A stretch of DNA of 64,000 nucleotides from Halichondria panicea (taxonomy: Eukaryota; Porifera; Demospongiae; Suberitida; Halichondriidae). Below are positions 1 to 10,639 of the stretch, in pieces. The position numbers and the translations under genes were made by a program. A model generated the notes under the pieces. That model had not been told where the DNA came from. It was given only the letters and a program-made list of their open reading frames with translations, and did not search any database. The stretch is taken from the NCBI RefSeq assembly GCF_963675165.1, contig NC_087382.1:6806315-6870314 (forward strand), given 5' to 3'. Numbering within the stretch: position 1 is the stretch's first letter; the number at the start of each line of letters is the position of its first letter.

Positions 1-1661
1 CGCTTCGGGCTTCTGGCAAGTTCAAGTTCATCCTGACTCCAAGGAGAAGACTGCTTTCATCACCCACCAAGGCCTCTATCAATTCAATGTTATGTGCTCC
101 TGCAGTGGTTGAATATTTGGGACACGTTCTCACACCAATGGGTATTCGTCCAAACCCGGAAAAGGTTAGAGCTGTACAGCAGCCCACCTCGTACTACCGA
201 CGGTTCGTGAAAGGGTTTGCTACATGCATTGACTGAGGCCAACTGCCGGACCGCGGATTGTCAAGTATCCTTCAATGCCCTTCGATGCCCTCAAGTCGAG
301 AATGCTCATGTCACCGGTGTTGGCTTTCCCTGATTTCTCTCTCCCTTTCACTCTGGAAACTGACGCCAGTATTAAGGGACTTGGAGCTGTACTGTCTCAG
401 AAGGGGCAGGAGGATGGAAGGGTTCACCCTGTGGCCTATGCGAGCATACTCAGTGACAGAGTTAGAGACACTCGTGGCAGTCAAGCACTATCATGCATAC
501 CTCTATGGACATGACGTTGTAGTCTACACAGACCATTCAGCTGTGAAAGCCGTTCTGAGTAATCCTCAGGCTAACGGGAAGCATGCAAGGTGGTGGAGCC
601 AAGTCGTGGTATCAAGAACCTGGAGATAGTGTATCGAGCAGGGCGAGATAATGCTAATGCTAATGCTTTGTCCCGGGCCCCAGTTACCCAGCCGACATCT
701 GACGTCGAGTTGGTCACGGATGTCCAGATAGCGACTATTGACAGCCTGGAGTGTGAGGACCTCTTACAGATCGATCTCGACCCTAATCAAGGTTGTATTT
801 GAGTGGCGAGCAAGCTGAAGACCCTGAGTGCCAGACGTTGCTTGATTTTCTGTGAAGAAACAGCGGTCGCCAAGACCCTATTCGATGTGGTGGATGGGGT
901 ATTGTGCTTCCTAGGCCCACGGCAAGGCAAGGCGAGTGGTCCCCAAGAGCTGTCCAAGGCTATCATAGCAGTGCGTCATTTCTCAGCGCCCAAACTTGTC
1001 AAAGCTATCGCACGACATTGGTGGTGGCTTACTGAACACTGTAGTTCCTGTCTTCAGTGTACTGCCGTTATGCCTCTGGATGCATACATCAGCCCCTACT
1101 CACACCGATCCCGATTATGGGGTTGGACATCATGGACTAACCAAAGACGAAGAATGGCAACCGTTATGTGGCGGTGTTTCAAGACTTCTTGACGAAGTGG
1201 CCCTTCGTGTTTGCGATGCCTGACCAGAAAGCTATCAGACTTGTGAGATTATTGGTTGAAGAGGTGATTCCTATCACAGGCGTGCCTGAGAGCCTACTTT
1301 CCGACAGAGGTACCAATCTCCTCTCACATCTGATGACTGGTCACATCTGATGACTGGAGTTAAGAAGCTCAATACCACTTCATATCACCCAGCCTGTGAT
1401 GGGCGATTCAATCGAACGCTGAAGACTGCTCTGAGGAAACGAGCTGTGGTGACCAGTGGGACAGATACCTCTCCGGTGTTGTGTGGGCGTACAGGATGGG
1501 CGTACAGGAATGTCCCTCACGAGTCCACGGGATTTTTCCACGGGCGAGAAGCCCTCGTTCCTCCTGTACGTTCCTCCTGTACGGTACGCTCACCAACTGA
1601 GGCTGCACTGCTTCCTCCCTCCCCACTCACGTTGACGTCAACGTCAATGACAAGAAATTGA
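1..1661 (+). pseudogene. Ty3/Gypsy retrotransposon pol relic (RT end, RNase H, integrase)
   Basis: Fragments of a Gypsy-class polyprotein lie in order but in shifting frames. Frame 2 at the window start reads [18 protein letters not shown], a reverse-transcriptase signature. The catalytic YxDD part is missing, and the thumb piece [18 protein letters not shown] follows. RNase H (FTLETDAS, GLGAVLSQ, then a YTDHSAVKAVL piece) covers about 275-700. A HHCC-like integrase finger lies near 1000-1070, and the integrase core (KWPFVFAMPDQ, SDRGTNLLSHL, NTTSYHPACDG) spans 1168-1450. Several frameshifts, internal deletions and tandem microduplications (for example 1324-1357) disable it. No LTR could be delimited. 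The element is truncated at the window edge on the left. Confidence 0.9.
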
Positions 1662-3039
1662 ATACTTCATGAATAAGGCATAGATGGGATTGGAAACGGG
1701 ATCACGTGGGCATGCGAACAATCCAGGCTGCGTGCTAAATCACGCCCGTCCAGAGATACAAAGACAAGGTTTTCTCCTGTTCTAGGACAAAGGTAAAGCA
1801 CTAAAACTAGTAGCAGTCTTACCATGTAGATACTTATTATTTATTGGGACCTGTCCTATATCAGTCTGTACCTATATCTTTTTTGTTATACAAGCTACAG
1901 AATTATACAAGCTACAGAATTAGGTAAGGAATGAAATGGTGTTGAGTTGGCACTAAGAAAAGTTCACAACATGGTGATAAAATGATTCCGTACCTCTCTT
2001 TGACATATAATTTGAGTATTTAAGTGTTGTATAATTATTGTGCAATAGACAATTATTGTGCACTGAAAAAAGCTGTGATGTTTGGTCCACATGTATATTT
2101 ATTTGTGCCAGAATGACGTTATGAATGTTTTTTTTAGACCAAAAAAAGAAATAATCATCAGATAAGGCTCCACTCTCTCTATGTGTCAAGCCCTGCAAGT
2201 AGCCTTCAAGTTCTTCACAAGAGATTGGCCCTCGCTGATGTAAAACCTGATGGTAAGTGCAAACATTATAACTCATTCTGTAGGATGGAGCTGTATCTTA
2301 GAGTCTGACGAGCTTAACCATTTATTGCAGTCTGCCGGAAAATTGCCCCCTACCTTTTAACTGTGCCTCAATCTCTTTCGTGTGTTTCTCGTGTGAATGG
2401 TTTCTTTAACACCTTGTAGAGACGAGTGATTTGACACTGTTTTGGAGGTATATGTTTTTGGAGATATGTGACAGGGCCCTAGGGGGTATACCCGAGTTTA
2501 TTTTTATTGTTGAATTGGATAAAGCGTTCTCTAAGCTTCAAAATGATACCAAGATCGACCTCCTAGCTATTTTCTATCGGGAGATATGTTCGAGGGAACG
2601 CTACGAAGGTATTGCAACGCCCTCTTGAGTAAATGACGCTCAAACGTCATGAAAATTGAAATTCAATTATTGCCTTCCGGGCACTTCCGTATACTCATAA
2701 AGCTTCGTAAAAGATGTTCTGGAGAAGACAAGTTAGTTAGATGAAGGCTAGGCGTTCTAGGACTCTCTAGCTAGCTAGTATAGCTATGTAGCTGGATTGC
2801 TTGGCACCTAGGAAGGATCTTCGAAGAAATAAAGAGGCAAAGACTCCCGTCGCTCGAATGGTAAGCTCTCATGTCTTGTTATAAGCTTGTACTTATTATC
2901 TGTGTAATGTATCTATCTGTGTAATGTATCAGTCTTATAAAAGATCCCTCACTTGTATGGAGCCTACAGAAAGTGTCTCTGTCCTTCATACAGCTTAAAG
3001 GAAGCCTAAGTGATCTATTATAGGTAGTCTTTCACTTAG
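1662..3039. other. Non-coding stretch, no recognised gene
   Basis: No LTR, tRNA or protein similarity was recognised. The open frame 2431-2628 (+) has no known motif. Exact tandem duplications occur, for example near 1895-1930 and 2902-2936. A piece near 2490-2530 resembles sequence near 42810-42840. Confidence 0.4.
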
Positions 3040-3730
3040 TATTCGTCCGTATCGATCTAAGGCTTGATCCAACTTATTAGTAGCCTTATAAGAAGCTTTC
3101 CTCCTTTAATTTAGTACTGGTATCACTGCCATTGTGCTTAGTAGTAACAGTCCTGATGGGATGGGTGATCACATCATGGAGGGCCCAGGAAACTGCGTGG
3201 AATTGGAATTGTCGTATAACATTTATATTGATGGTGATTGATATTGTGTCTATCTTAACTTACTACTTATCTGTAGGTTGTTATGGAGTGTTTTTATGAG
3301 GATAAATGGCACGGGATACGTACATCTAAAGAAACAAGAGTGGATCTACGCCAAGCTAGCTAGCTAGATAGCTGCTCTTTCTAATCTATTTCTGTTGCTA
3401 AATTATGTTTGTTAAGAAGTGGAGCTATAATATACCTGGCTCCTCTTGATGATTGTAAGTACTGTACTGATGAAAATAATAGTCCTTACAAGTTGTCCTC
3501 TTTTATTTGTTAAAAATAATTAACAATAATAGGGACACGTAGACAGTAAATTTCATTATAATAAATGAACGTTCGGTGAGTTTCTTCAACGTCTGCGCTT
3601 GACCTGTTTGACCTGTTTAAAGCTTCGTAGAGACCCAAATTTTTACAGGTAGGTAGAGGAAGGGTTGAAGTTAGCACCTGTGAAAAAAATTTTTTGCCCA
3701 TGTTTTTCATTTCTACTAAATTGGCCTATA
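3040..3730 (+). repeat. Dispersed repeat, copy 1 (inverted copy at 60350-60900)
   Basis: The sequence from the 'cgtccgtatcgatctaag' region to 'tttctactaaattggcc' matches, in reverse complement, 60350-60900, with small indels. Shared landmarks are a 'gatgggatgggtgatcacat' block and an 'aacgttcggtgag' block. A weaker copy lies near 42690-42750. No coding capacity was recognised, so this is an unclassified interspersed repeat. Confidence 0.75.
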
Positions 3731-3989
3731 GCTTAATTTAATTAGTGCCGCGTTAAGGGGGGTTTTCCTAGGCCCTAGGCCCTGCTAGGCCCTGTCACAT
3801 AATTATGTTATATCATTCAGAGTCCGAGTCCGATATAATTCCCTTTCCAACTATTCAACATGTCAGGTGTGAGCTTCTTTGTATATCACCAGCTGAGAGC
3901 TGAGTGCACACGTTACAGGAAGAGCTAACTGCAGCAAACAGTCTCGACAGACCACCCTTCGTATCGAATCAAGCAGTCATGTAAACCAT

Positions 3990-4524
3990 CGATATCTCAC
4001 AAAAGATGAACTTAGCAAGAAGTGCACAGACGTGAACGAACAATTCCAGTGTAAAAATTGCAAAGGATGTGGATATGTGTTACACAAGGATTCTCTCTAA
4101 ACATCCTCCTGATTCATTTCCACACATTTCCACACATCTTCTGGAAGCAACAGCTTCAGTCTGCCTCTCTACCTAATGATCGTCAACGAAGATGGCATCC
4201 TCTGATGATAAAGTGGCATCTATCTGGAAAGGCCCGGTCTGGTGTTCTTGCCCTACCATCCCAGCGCACACCACCTACTGTACCCTTGGGTGCTGTAGAC
4301 ACGCAACTAATGGAAGTGGTGAGCTGCAAGATTTTGTGGCTGTAGTCATGCACATCAAGGAAGAACTGGTATTCAGCAAGCATTCTGGTGATCTCATTGA
4401 CCTTCTTCTGCGTTCTCTGGAGTCCGATGCTCTCAAATCAATGCTTGTGTTTCCTAGTCTGCGATTTCCATATGTGCAATTTGCCACCCGCTCTCTTAGT
4501 TGTGATGTCATCTTCAAACCTTAA
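3990..4524 (+). pseudogene. P-element-like transposase fragment (family A)
   Basis: Short blocks match the P-superfamily transposase at 10640-12963: IFWKQQLQSASL, RRWHPLMIKWHL, GVLALPSQRT, HIKEELVFSKHSGDLI and FPYVQFATRSLSCDVIF. They are split between two frames. A 10-bp tandem duplication at 4116-4135 sits in the first block, and removing one copy aligns it with the other family members. Only the region around the RNase H-like fold start is kept; the N-terminus and C-terminus are gone. Confidence 0.75.
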
Positions 4525-5039
4525 AGGATGGTCATAGCTTTTCAACTTGCATTCAAGCACGGACATACTCTGCTGATAAAAGATACGTTTATTTCTTTTC
4601 AGACCCCCCTCACCTATTGAAGGCTGCCTAGCAAGCGTACGGAATGCCATAGTGGACAATACTAGAGTTTGATTCCGATTGTTGATGGCGATTATCGATT
4701 TCCTTTCAAGTGATCGATCATTGGAATCGATTGTCATAGAGGAATCGAATCGTCATAGAGGGGTGGTAGAATTGAGTGGTAGAATTTAATGTTTGGAATC
4801 GATTGCCACCATCGATTGCAGGAATGGATTGCCACCATCGATTGCGGTCAGAGGAATCAATATGCGATCATAGGAATGGATTGTTGGAGTCTATTGCCCC
4901 TCTCCGCTCATTAAAAATTATGATTACAAAGTTGTTCATAGCACATGCCTGATAGCACATGCCTGTACAATTTACATTGATATCTTCGCAATCATTTAAT
5001 CAACAATAATAGTGTCATATTAACCAAGGTATAATATAC
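4525..5039. repeat. Non-coding with degenerate short repeats around 4700-4890
   Basis: The motif 'gattgccaccatcgattgc' recurs at 4806-4850, with variants such as 'ggaatcgattg' nearby, giving an irregular minisatellite-like tract. No gene was seen. Confidence 0.5.
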
Positions 5040-5262
5040 GTACATAGACTCTAAACTACTACACCACATTATAAGTGGGGTTGTCCATGTGTCTTTGAAA
5101 TGTTCGTAGTCTGTCTTTACTACATAGACTGAAACTACTAGACCACATTATAAGTGGGGTTGTCCATGTGTCTTTGGTTCGTAGTCTGTAGTCTGTCTTT
5201 ACTACATAGACTGACTCTAAAGAAGATGAACTACTAGACCACATTAAAAGTAGGGTTGTCCA
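5040..5262. repeat. Three-copy tandem repeat
   Basis: Three adjacent copies of a roughly 75-85-bp unit carry 'ccacattataagtggggttg' (third copy slightly diverged) and 'gtctttactacatagact'. Unit ends vary by small duplications. Non-coding. Confidence 0.8.
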
Positions 5263-5284
5263 TGATTATTTACTAAGCCCGTAG

Positions 5285-6625
5285 GTATAATAAATGATTG
5301 ATCACAAGTGTGAGAGGCAACAGCATCAGAGTCGCTGAAATCCAGATGTATAGATTTTGGGAGGACTTCGAACACTACTAGTGCAATGTAAAATAAACTG
5401 ATTCAGTCCTGAAAAAAGATGTCATTGCATGTTATAAAGGTTATAAAGGCCACTAACAGTGAAGATGTAGCATACCAACCTTTTTGTCCAATGTACTGAT
5501 GCAAATGAATCCCTGTCGACAAATATGGCTTCAGCAACTTCCACAGCAGACACATTGCCAGTGTAAACAAAGAGAGGTAAAAAAATGTTGGGAAAGGACT
5601 TAAGGAGGCCCATTATTTGCAGCCCATCAGTAAATTGATCGAGCATTCTAGATATGCGAGTAATTGAATCATAGGCAACCACTTCGTGTGTGATTGCGTC
5701 TCTTGTAGAAATCTAATGAAAAAGATTACAATAATTAAATTTTGTGACCATACATAAAGCATACATAAAGCATACATAAAGCATACATAAAGCTTTGACA
5801 TTGTTTCACCGTGAGTGCTTGGGCGCGCGCTGCAGTGGCTAGGTCAGAGCTCTTGGTCGTTAGTTGCAGCCTTCACCTGCTTGTAAGGCACTACAACTAC
5901 AACATCAATAGGCAAGTTTACTTACACTGTAGATGAGGCACACTTATCTGTACACTTATCTGTACACACGAAACAAAATGCACTCTAGATGAGGCACACT
6001 TATATGTACACACGAAACACGAAACAAAATGCATTTGCTGCATCAGGCACACTTCACACTTATCCGTACACACTTATCCGTACACGCACACTTATATGTA
6101 CACGAAACAAAAAACAAAATGCATTTGCTGCTGAGGCACACTTATCCGTACACTTATCCGTACACACGAAACAAAAACAAAATGCATTTACAACATTTTA
6201 CAACATCAATAGGCAAGTTTACTTGTTGTATGAGCAGAGCTGTATCAGCAGGAAAATATTGTGTGGAAACTGTCCCCTCCAACCATGTCCCCTCCAACCA
6301 TGTACCAATAACACGTTGGTGAGAGAAACGGAAATCCGATGCCTTCCTCTGTGAGCCACCATCTTGCCAAGTATCTTTAGCAACCAAGTATCTTTAGCAA
6401 GCCTGAAGATCCTTCAACAACTTAATGACACGGTTGTCTGCAAAATCTTGAAACACTACACCTGACGCCTCACCCCTCCAGCAGCATCAATAGCCGGCGA
6501 ACCATTAATGGTAATTTTTACCTGAGTATTGTCATTAATTTCGCCCTTTGTACAGTGCCACCATATCGCTCCACAAATCGTCAAAATCTATTAACCTTTG
6601 GGTGTTCAAGATAAGAAGGCAAAGT
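5285..6625 (-). pseudogene. Decayed HECT-domain protein gene (second HECT lineage)
   Basis: Reading the minus strand from about 6612 to 5285 gives blocks in HECT order. They are a VKITINGSPAIDAAGGVRRQ block, a FQDFADNRVIKL block, a GT..FPAD..LLIQQVNLP block, LDQFTDGLQIMGLL with FPNIFLPLFV, and finally LPKSIHLDFSDSDAVASHTC, which looks like the C-lobe with the thioester cysteine. The blocks change frame and are interrupted by stops and by a minisatellite at 5930-6195. Some gaps may be introns. The sequence differs clearly from the intact HECT gene at 47381-50724. Assignment is from motif memory. Confidence 0.55.
5930..6195. repeat. Minisatellite, unit about 35-70 bp
   Basis: Repeated blocks of 'cacacttatctgtacac' and 'acgaaacaaaatgcat' occur about four times, with small internal duplications. 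It lies inside the decayed HECT gene. Confidence 0.8.
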
Positions 6626-6829
6626 AGGATATTCACAAGACACACGGAGGCAGCATCGTAATTGTGCCCAGAAGCAACAGAAGCAACAAAATATTTATGC
6701 TTTGCCGATACAGTTTCAGATCGTCAAGTGACTTACACTGATACCTGCTTTGCCGATATTCACTAACAAAATTGGTTAGAAGATCGTCAAGCGACTTACA
6801 CTAGACTCGCCTAGACTTGCACCACCACT

Positions 6830-6965
6830 GCTAGAGGTTGACAACGTTTCAACTAGTGGCTGGGTGACGGAGGGGGTCCCAGAGGTTGACAACGTTTGAG
6901 CTAGTGGCTGGGTGACGAAGGAGGTCCCAGAGGTTGACGACGTTTGCTGGGTGACGGAAGTAGTG
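6830..6965. repeat. Tandem repeat, three copies
   Basis: The unit includes 'agaggttgacaacgttt' and 'agtggctgggtgacgg'. Two full copies and one shortened copy are adjacent. Open frames across it are a by-product of the repeat. Confidence 0.75.
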
Positions 6966-7121
6966 GTAGCTAAAAGTGCGCCATGTACATCCTCTTCTGT
7001 CCCTAGTCCCTAGAATGATGGTCATCATCAAGAATTGAATTGTTTAGGCAACCTCGCAGCATATTCGATTCTGACGAGCTAGAGAACTGTACATGAGCTG
7101 TCCAAAAGAACACTCTCCCCA

Positions 7122-7822
7122 CTCTGCGCACTTAAGGCCCGGGTCCAGATTTCAACACCAAAATTTACACTATGTTCATACTGCTGTATTATTTGCAATA
7201 TACAGTGTATGCTGCATCAAAATGATCCAAAATGAAGCTCAATGTTTTATTTTTCCAAAAAACTAATCAGCTTAATTCAATTATGCTAATTAGTCCCATA
7301 AATGGTGATGACGTCATGGCACTTTCAGAAAGAGAAGTGCAAATACGGCGTTGAAGATGCCAAGATCAAGCTTCAAAAACAAGGCTAGATGAACATCTCA
7401 TAGCTAGGTACTAGTATCCTTGATGGGAAGAGTAGGAGTTATTGTATACTTGAGATACACAAAATAGCCTACCTCTAGAGTGGCTGTCAGAGCTAAAGAA
7501 GCTAGCATAGCTAAGAAAGTTTTGGACATTTTTACTTCCCATCAAGGAAACATAATCATAACAACATTCTATCTTTTGAGGGCCTAAACAGCTACTCTTA
7601 CCTTGTTTAAGTCCGCCGTATTTGTTGCCAAAGATAATCTATAATAGTTCTAGCAGCTAGCTAAGCAAATACATTGACCTTATGACGTCACATGCAATGA
7701 ATAACATTAATAAACATTATGAATCTCATTAACACTACATGATCTACATGATCTACATAAAATGTTGGCAATGAATAAAATTAATCTTATCAGTGCCTGA
7801 CCCAGGCCTTAACTGCGCAGAG
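7122..7822. mobile_element. Mutator-like MITE with 11-bp target duplication
   Basis: The ends are inverted: CTCTGCGCACTTAAGGCC on the left and its near complement on the right. The flanks carry the same 11 bases (cactctcccca) at 7111-7121 and 7823-7833. A 9-11-bp target duplication is typical of Mutator-like elements; the class assignment is inferred from that length alone. The element is 701 bp with no transposase. Related copies are at 20643-21110 (inverted), 55735-56232 and, partially, 22990-23100. Confidence 0.8.
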
Positions 7823-7833
7823 CACTCTCCCCA

Positions 7834-8534
7834 CACTTCAAACATACTTCCTTAACCTGAAAAGGAATGTTTCAACATTGTGTGTATTTACATTGCCAAG
7901 TGAAATACCTTGGTTGTTTCTTCATCTGACTTCAAATCAACACTACTGGAGGCTTTAAGTGAAATTGGCTTGGTCGGGCCTGCCATTACCAACTTGCCTC
8001 TCTAGGTTCCTTGAATTCGAAATACATCGGACCCCCCACAATCTTTAAGCTTGGGGAAGTGCTTAGTCAATTCTTCTTTAAACTGTGCAATCAATGTCCT
8101 TAATAGCAATCGCATTTTTGAGGTACTAGTTGCAGGAACTTTGTTGCCCGACAAACATACAAACTTATTAGTCCATGTGATTGTTTTCCTGAGTTTCCTT
8201 GTAGGAGTTTGGGTTATTGAAGATGAACGTTAACCACTAAATAACGATCTTTGTTCATCACGAATAGATACTGCTCCTCTCATATTTGGCTTGACAGATA
8301 GGCATGACCGAATCTTGACCAAGCTACACGAAAAGGACAAGACTAAAATCGTACATAGACTGACTTCCTACCTGTGAATAACAAACGGTATGTCAACCTT
8401 CGCTACCAGCTTGTGACCCAGGCATGGGTACATCTGACTGGCCTGGCTCAGATTGGGTCACTGACTGTCCTCCAGGTGAAGATCCTATAGCTGGAGGTAC
8501 GGCATCAGCTACATCTTTAAGAACTTTAATAGCA
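7834..8534. other. No recognised feature
   Basis: Contains short open frames without motifs (for example 8051-8233, and the minus-strand frame 8393-8614 that overlaps the CACTA relic). It may be upstream sequence of the CACTA relic that follows, but no left terminus could be found. Confidence 0.3.
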
Positions 8535-9205
8535 TGGTGCTTAGAGTGTAACACCAAATATTCATATGCATGCACATTTGGTAAAATGCGTTCGAGAGTT
8601 TGGACCAATATCAAGTTTTTGGTGCTTTTCCATTGAGCTCCAGTTTATGCAGCGTTTTGTAAGTGACAATTCTCATTTTCAGTTAGTAACAAGTCAACCA
8701 GACACTTCAGAAATTAATGAAATATTCTCCAGTGCAGTTGTTCATCATGCATGACTTGAATGTTATTTATCGAAGAAATACACTATTTCGAGATTTAATC
8801 CTGCTGAAATGGAAGTTGTTTTACTTTTGTATCAAAACTATGTTCCCAGATAAACTTGATGCCCACCTAGATATTTGTCAATCTTTCAAGAAAATGGACT
8901 CAATCACAATCAATGGGCAGGAGTATAGATCCAAACAAATTGTGATGGCCAAAAGTGTTTTTCCTACAACAGGCACATTCACAATTCGAGGGGCATTCAC
9001 TCGTACTGCCTGCTAAGATTAACTACTTTGCTCTGCATACACAATCTATGGAAGATGTTCCATCCCTTACAAACTGTTTCGCTGTTGTAGATTGGTTAGA
9101 TGAGCATCCTTTACAGTCAGTTGCACCACAGTCAGTTGCACCACTCGGTAATCCATTCATAATGATGTGCAAGGATACTTTTACAGAAACTTTCTGACAG
9201 TGGTT
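8535..9205 (+). pseudogene. CACTA/EnSpm transposase (Tnp2-type) C-terminal relic
   Basis: The frame through 8540-8640 reads TPNIHMHAHLVKCVREFG, then a block ending FWCFSIE. This fits the 'TPNMH..HL' and 'FWCF.FE' region that follows the catalytic core in Tnp2-type transposases. Downstream, RINYFALHTQS and NCFAVVDWLDEHP match the C-terminal 'INYF.KH' region. Frames shift between blocks. A 16-bp tandem duplication at about 9115-9150 lies in the last block. Confidence 0.65.
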
Positions 9206-9281
9206 GAGAACATACACTCGCTTACGTTACCTGCAAGCTATACTTTTAGTGGTAACAATGTCCTAACTATTACACCTTTAA

Positions 9282-10171
9282 CCCTTTCCCGGCTTTAGCC
9301 GTCATATGACGGCAACGGTAGTGATAATTTTCAAAAAATCGTTGTGGGCGCTGTGTTGGAGCTATGCACACACTGTAGGTACCAGCACATGCACATTGGG
9401 CTGCTCTTTCACATGGTATCTTTAATATCTTGCCTTGAGGTACGCTTGGTGCAGTACTGTCGAAAGAAAAGTGACCGTTTGATAATGGCTACAAGATCTT
9501 TGTAGTACAACCTCAGCGAGGTTCTAGGGCAGCTAGACAGTGAGAATAACGATGCTTATGGCCTTGTTGAGTAAGAGGACAGTGACTGGGATCATACCAA
9601 GAGAGGAAACTACTTTTCAGAGGTCAAGCTATAAATATAGAGCCTGAAGAACCGGAGGAAGAAGCTCCTGAGCATGAACCAAAGTCCTGGACCTTGTAAG
9701 TAACTATGGAGTATCATAATGTAGTCTGGATAGCTTCAGTATGGTATGCTTAGTCTAGTTAGTACACAAGTGGACATCATGAGCCACCATTGAACTTGTA
9801 AACCTGTGTGTAGGTGAAGAAAACATTTCCCGGGAAAAGAGCGTCTGCCGATACGACCTCGCAGAGAAGTTTCTGCTGATCCTGATTGAACCATGTCACC
9901 GTGAGAACATTGAGAACACTTATTTAGTGTCTTTAGTTACTTCATGCCTTCATACAATATTGTTTATGTTCATAATTGTGAAATGTGTAAAAAAATCGTT
10001 AATTAGTGGGGGGTGGTCAGTTGCTAGGTAACGATGATGATGTCATGGTACCCCCAGGATATGGGCTACCTGTAGGAAATAGTTGCAAGTGATTACAATG
10101 AGATATGTATTTTTAAAGAAAAATGTGTATTAATTCTGTATTTTGTTTTTTTAATTAAAGCCGGGAAAGGG
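9282..10171. mobile_element. Non-autonomous piggyBac-like element, TTAA-flanked
   Basis: TTAA lies on both sides (9278-9281 and 10172-10175). The termini are CCCTTTCCCGGCTTTA and its inverse, as expected for piggyBac-type ends. At 890 bp, it keeps an acidic open-frame remnant (about 9520-9690) that may be the first part of a transposase gene, but has no catalytic domain. Diverged copies or pieces lie at 17790-18335, 29015-29110 and 61980-62510. Confidence 0.85.
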
Positions 10172-10194
10172 TTAATTCTTTAGTTTATCATAAT

Positions 10195-10423
10195 TGTGAA
10201 CAATAAATTTATGTTTATTGTCTGTAGGAAACGTTGTAAAGCTGTTTAAAATAAACGTCAAGATAAACATTAAATTTCACATTATTAGGAAACACTGTAT
10301 AATATATCTTGGGAAACCTAGTGTGGAAACTAGGAGTATCTCCCTAGGAAACATTACATGAAATACACAAATGGATTTCCTATAATATTACGTTTTCCAG
10401 GAAACCTATTATTTTACGTAGTG
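10195..10423. repeat. CACTA subterminal repeats
   Basis: At least six dispersed copies of a 'taggaaac' core (as in gtaggaaacgttg, attaggaaacactg, ccctaggaaacatt) occur in both orientations just inside the TAGTG end. This fits the transposase-binding subterminal repeats of CACTA elements. Confidence 0.6.
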
Positions 10424-10639
10424 TAAGACAAGCACCACTGTTAATGATACAATGAAAATACCAATTAATCTGCATTATTTACCTGTTATTTTAAACCCTT
10501 CTATTGTCTGGATAGAGAGAAGCATTTTCGCTCAGTAAAACCACTTCTGCATTTGACAGAGTACTGCCAATCTTGCAGATACTTGAGAAAAGTATCTTTC
10601 AACCACTGTAAAGTAAGAATTTAAATAGAGCACACTATG

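Larger units (their letters stand above)
8535..10423 (+). mobile_element. CACTA/EnSpm transposon relic, right end preserved
   Basis: The coding relic at 8535-9205 is followed, after a nested piggyBac element (9282-10171), by a tract of subterminal repeats. The element stops at 10423 with 'ttttacgtagtg', that is a CACTA terminus read outward. The left terminus was not found, so the element is truncated. Removing the nested insertion joins 'ctattacaccttTTAA' to 'ttctttag'. Confidence 0.65.

Noticed and set aside
2431-2628. 65-codon open frame
   Set aside because: No motif, no homologous block elsewhere with frame conservation, alternative start only.
5750-5795. Short direct repeats resembling a CRISPR-like array (catacataaag four times)
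   Set aside because: Units are adjacent without spacers and the genome is eukaryotic; simple tandem repeat.
7122-7822. piggyBac/Kolobok-type TTAA element, because TTAA sits inside both ends
   Set aside because: The inverted repeat continues outward past TTAA and is bounded by an 11-bp direct repeat.
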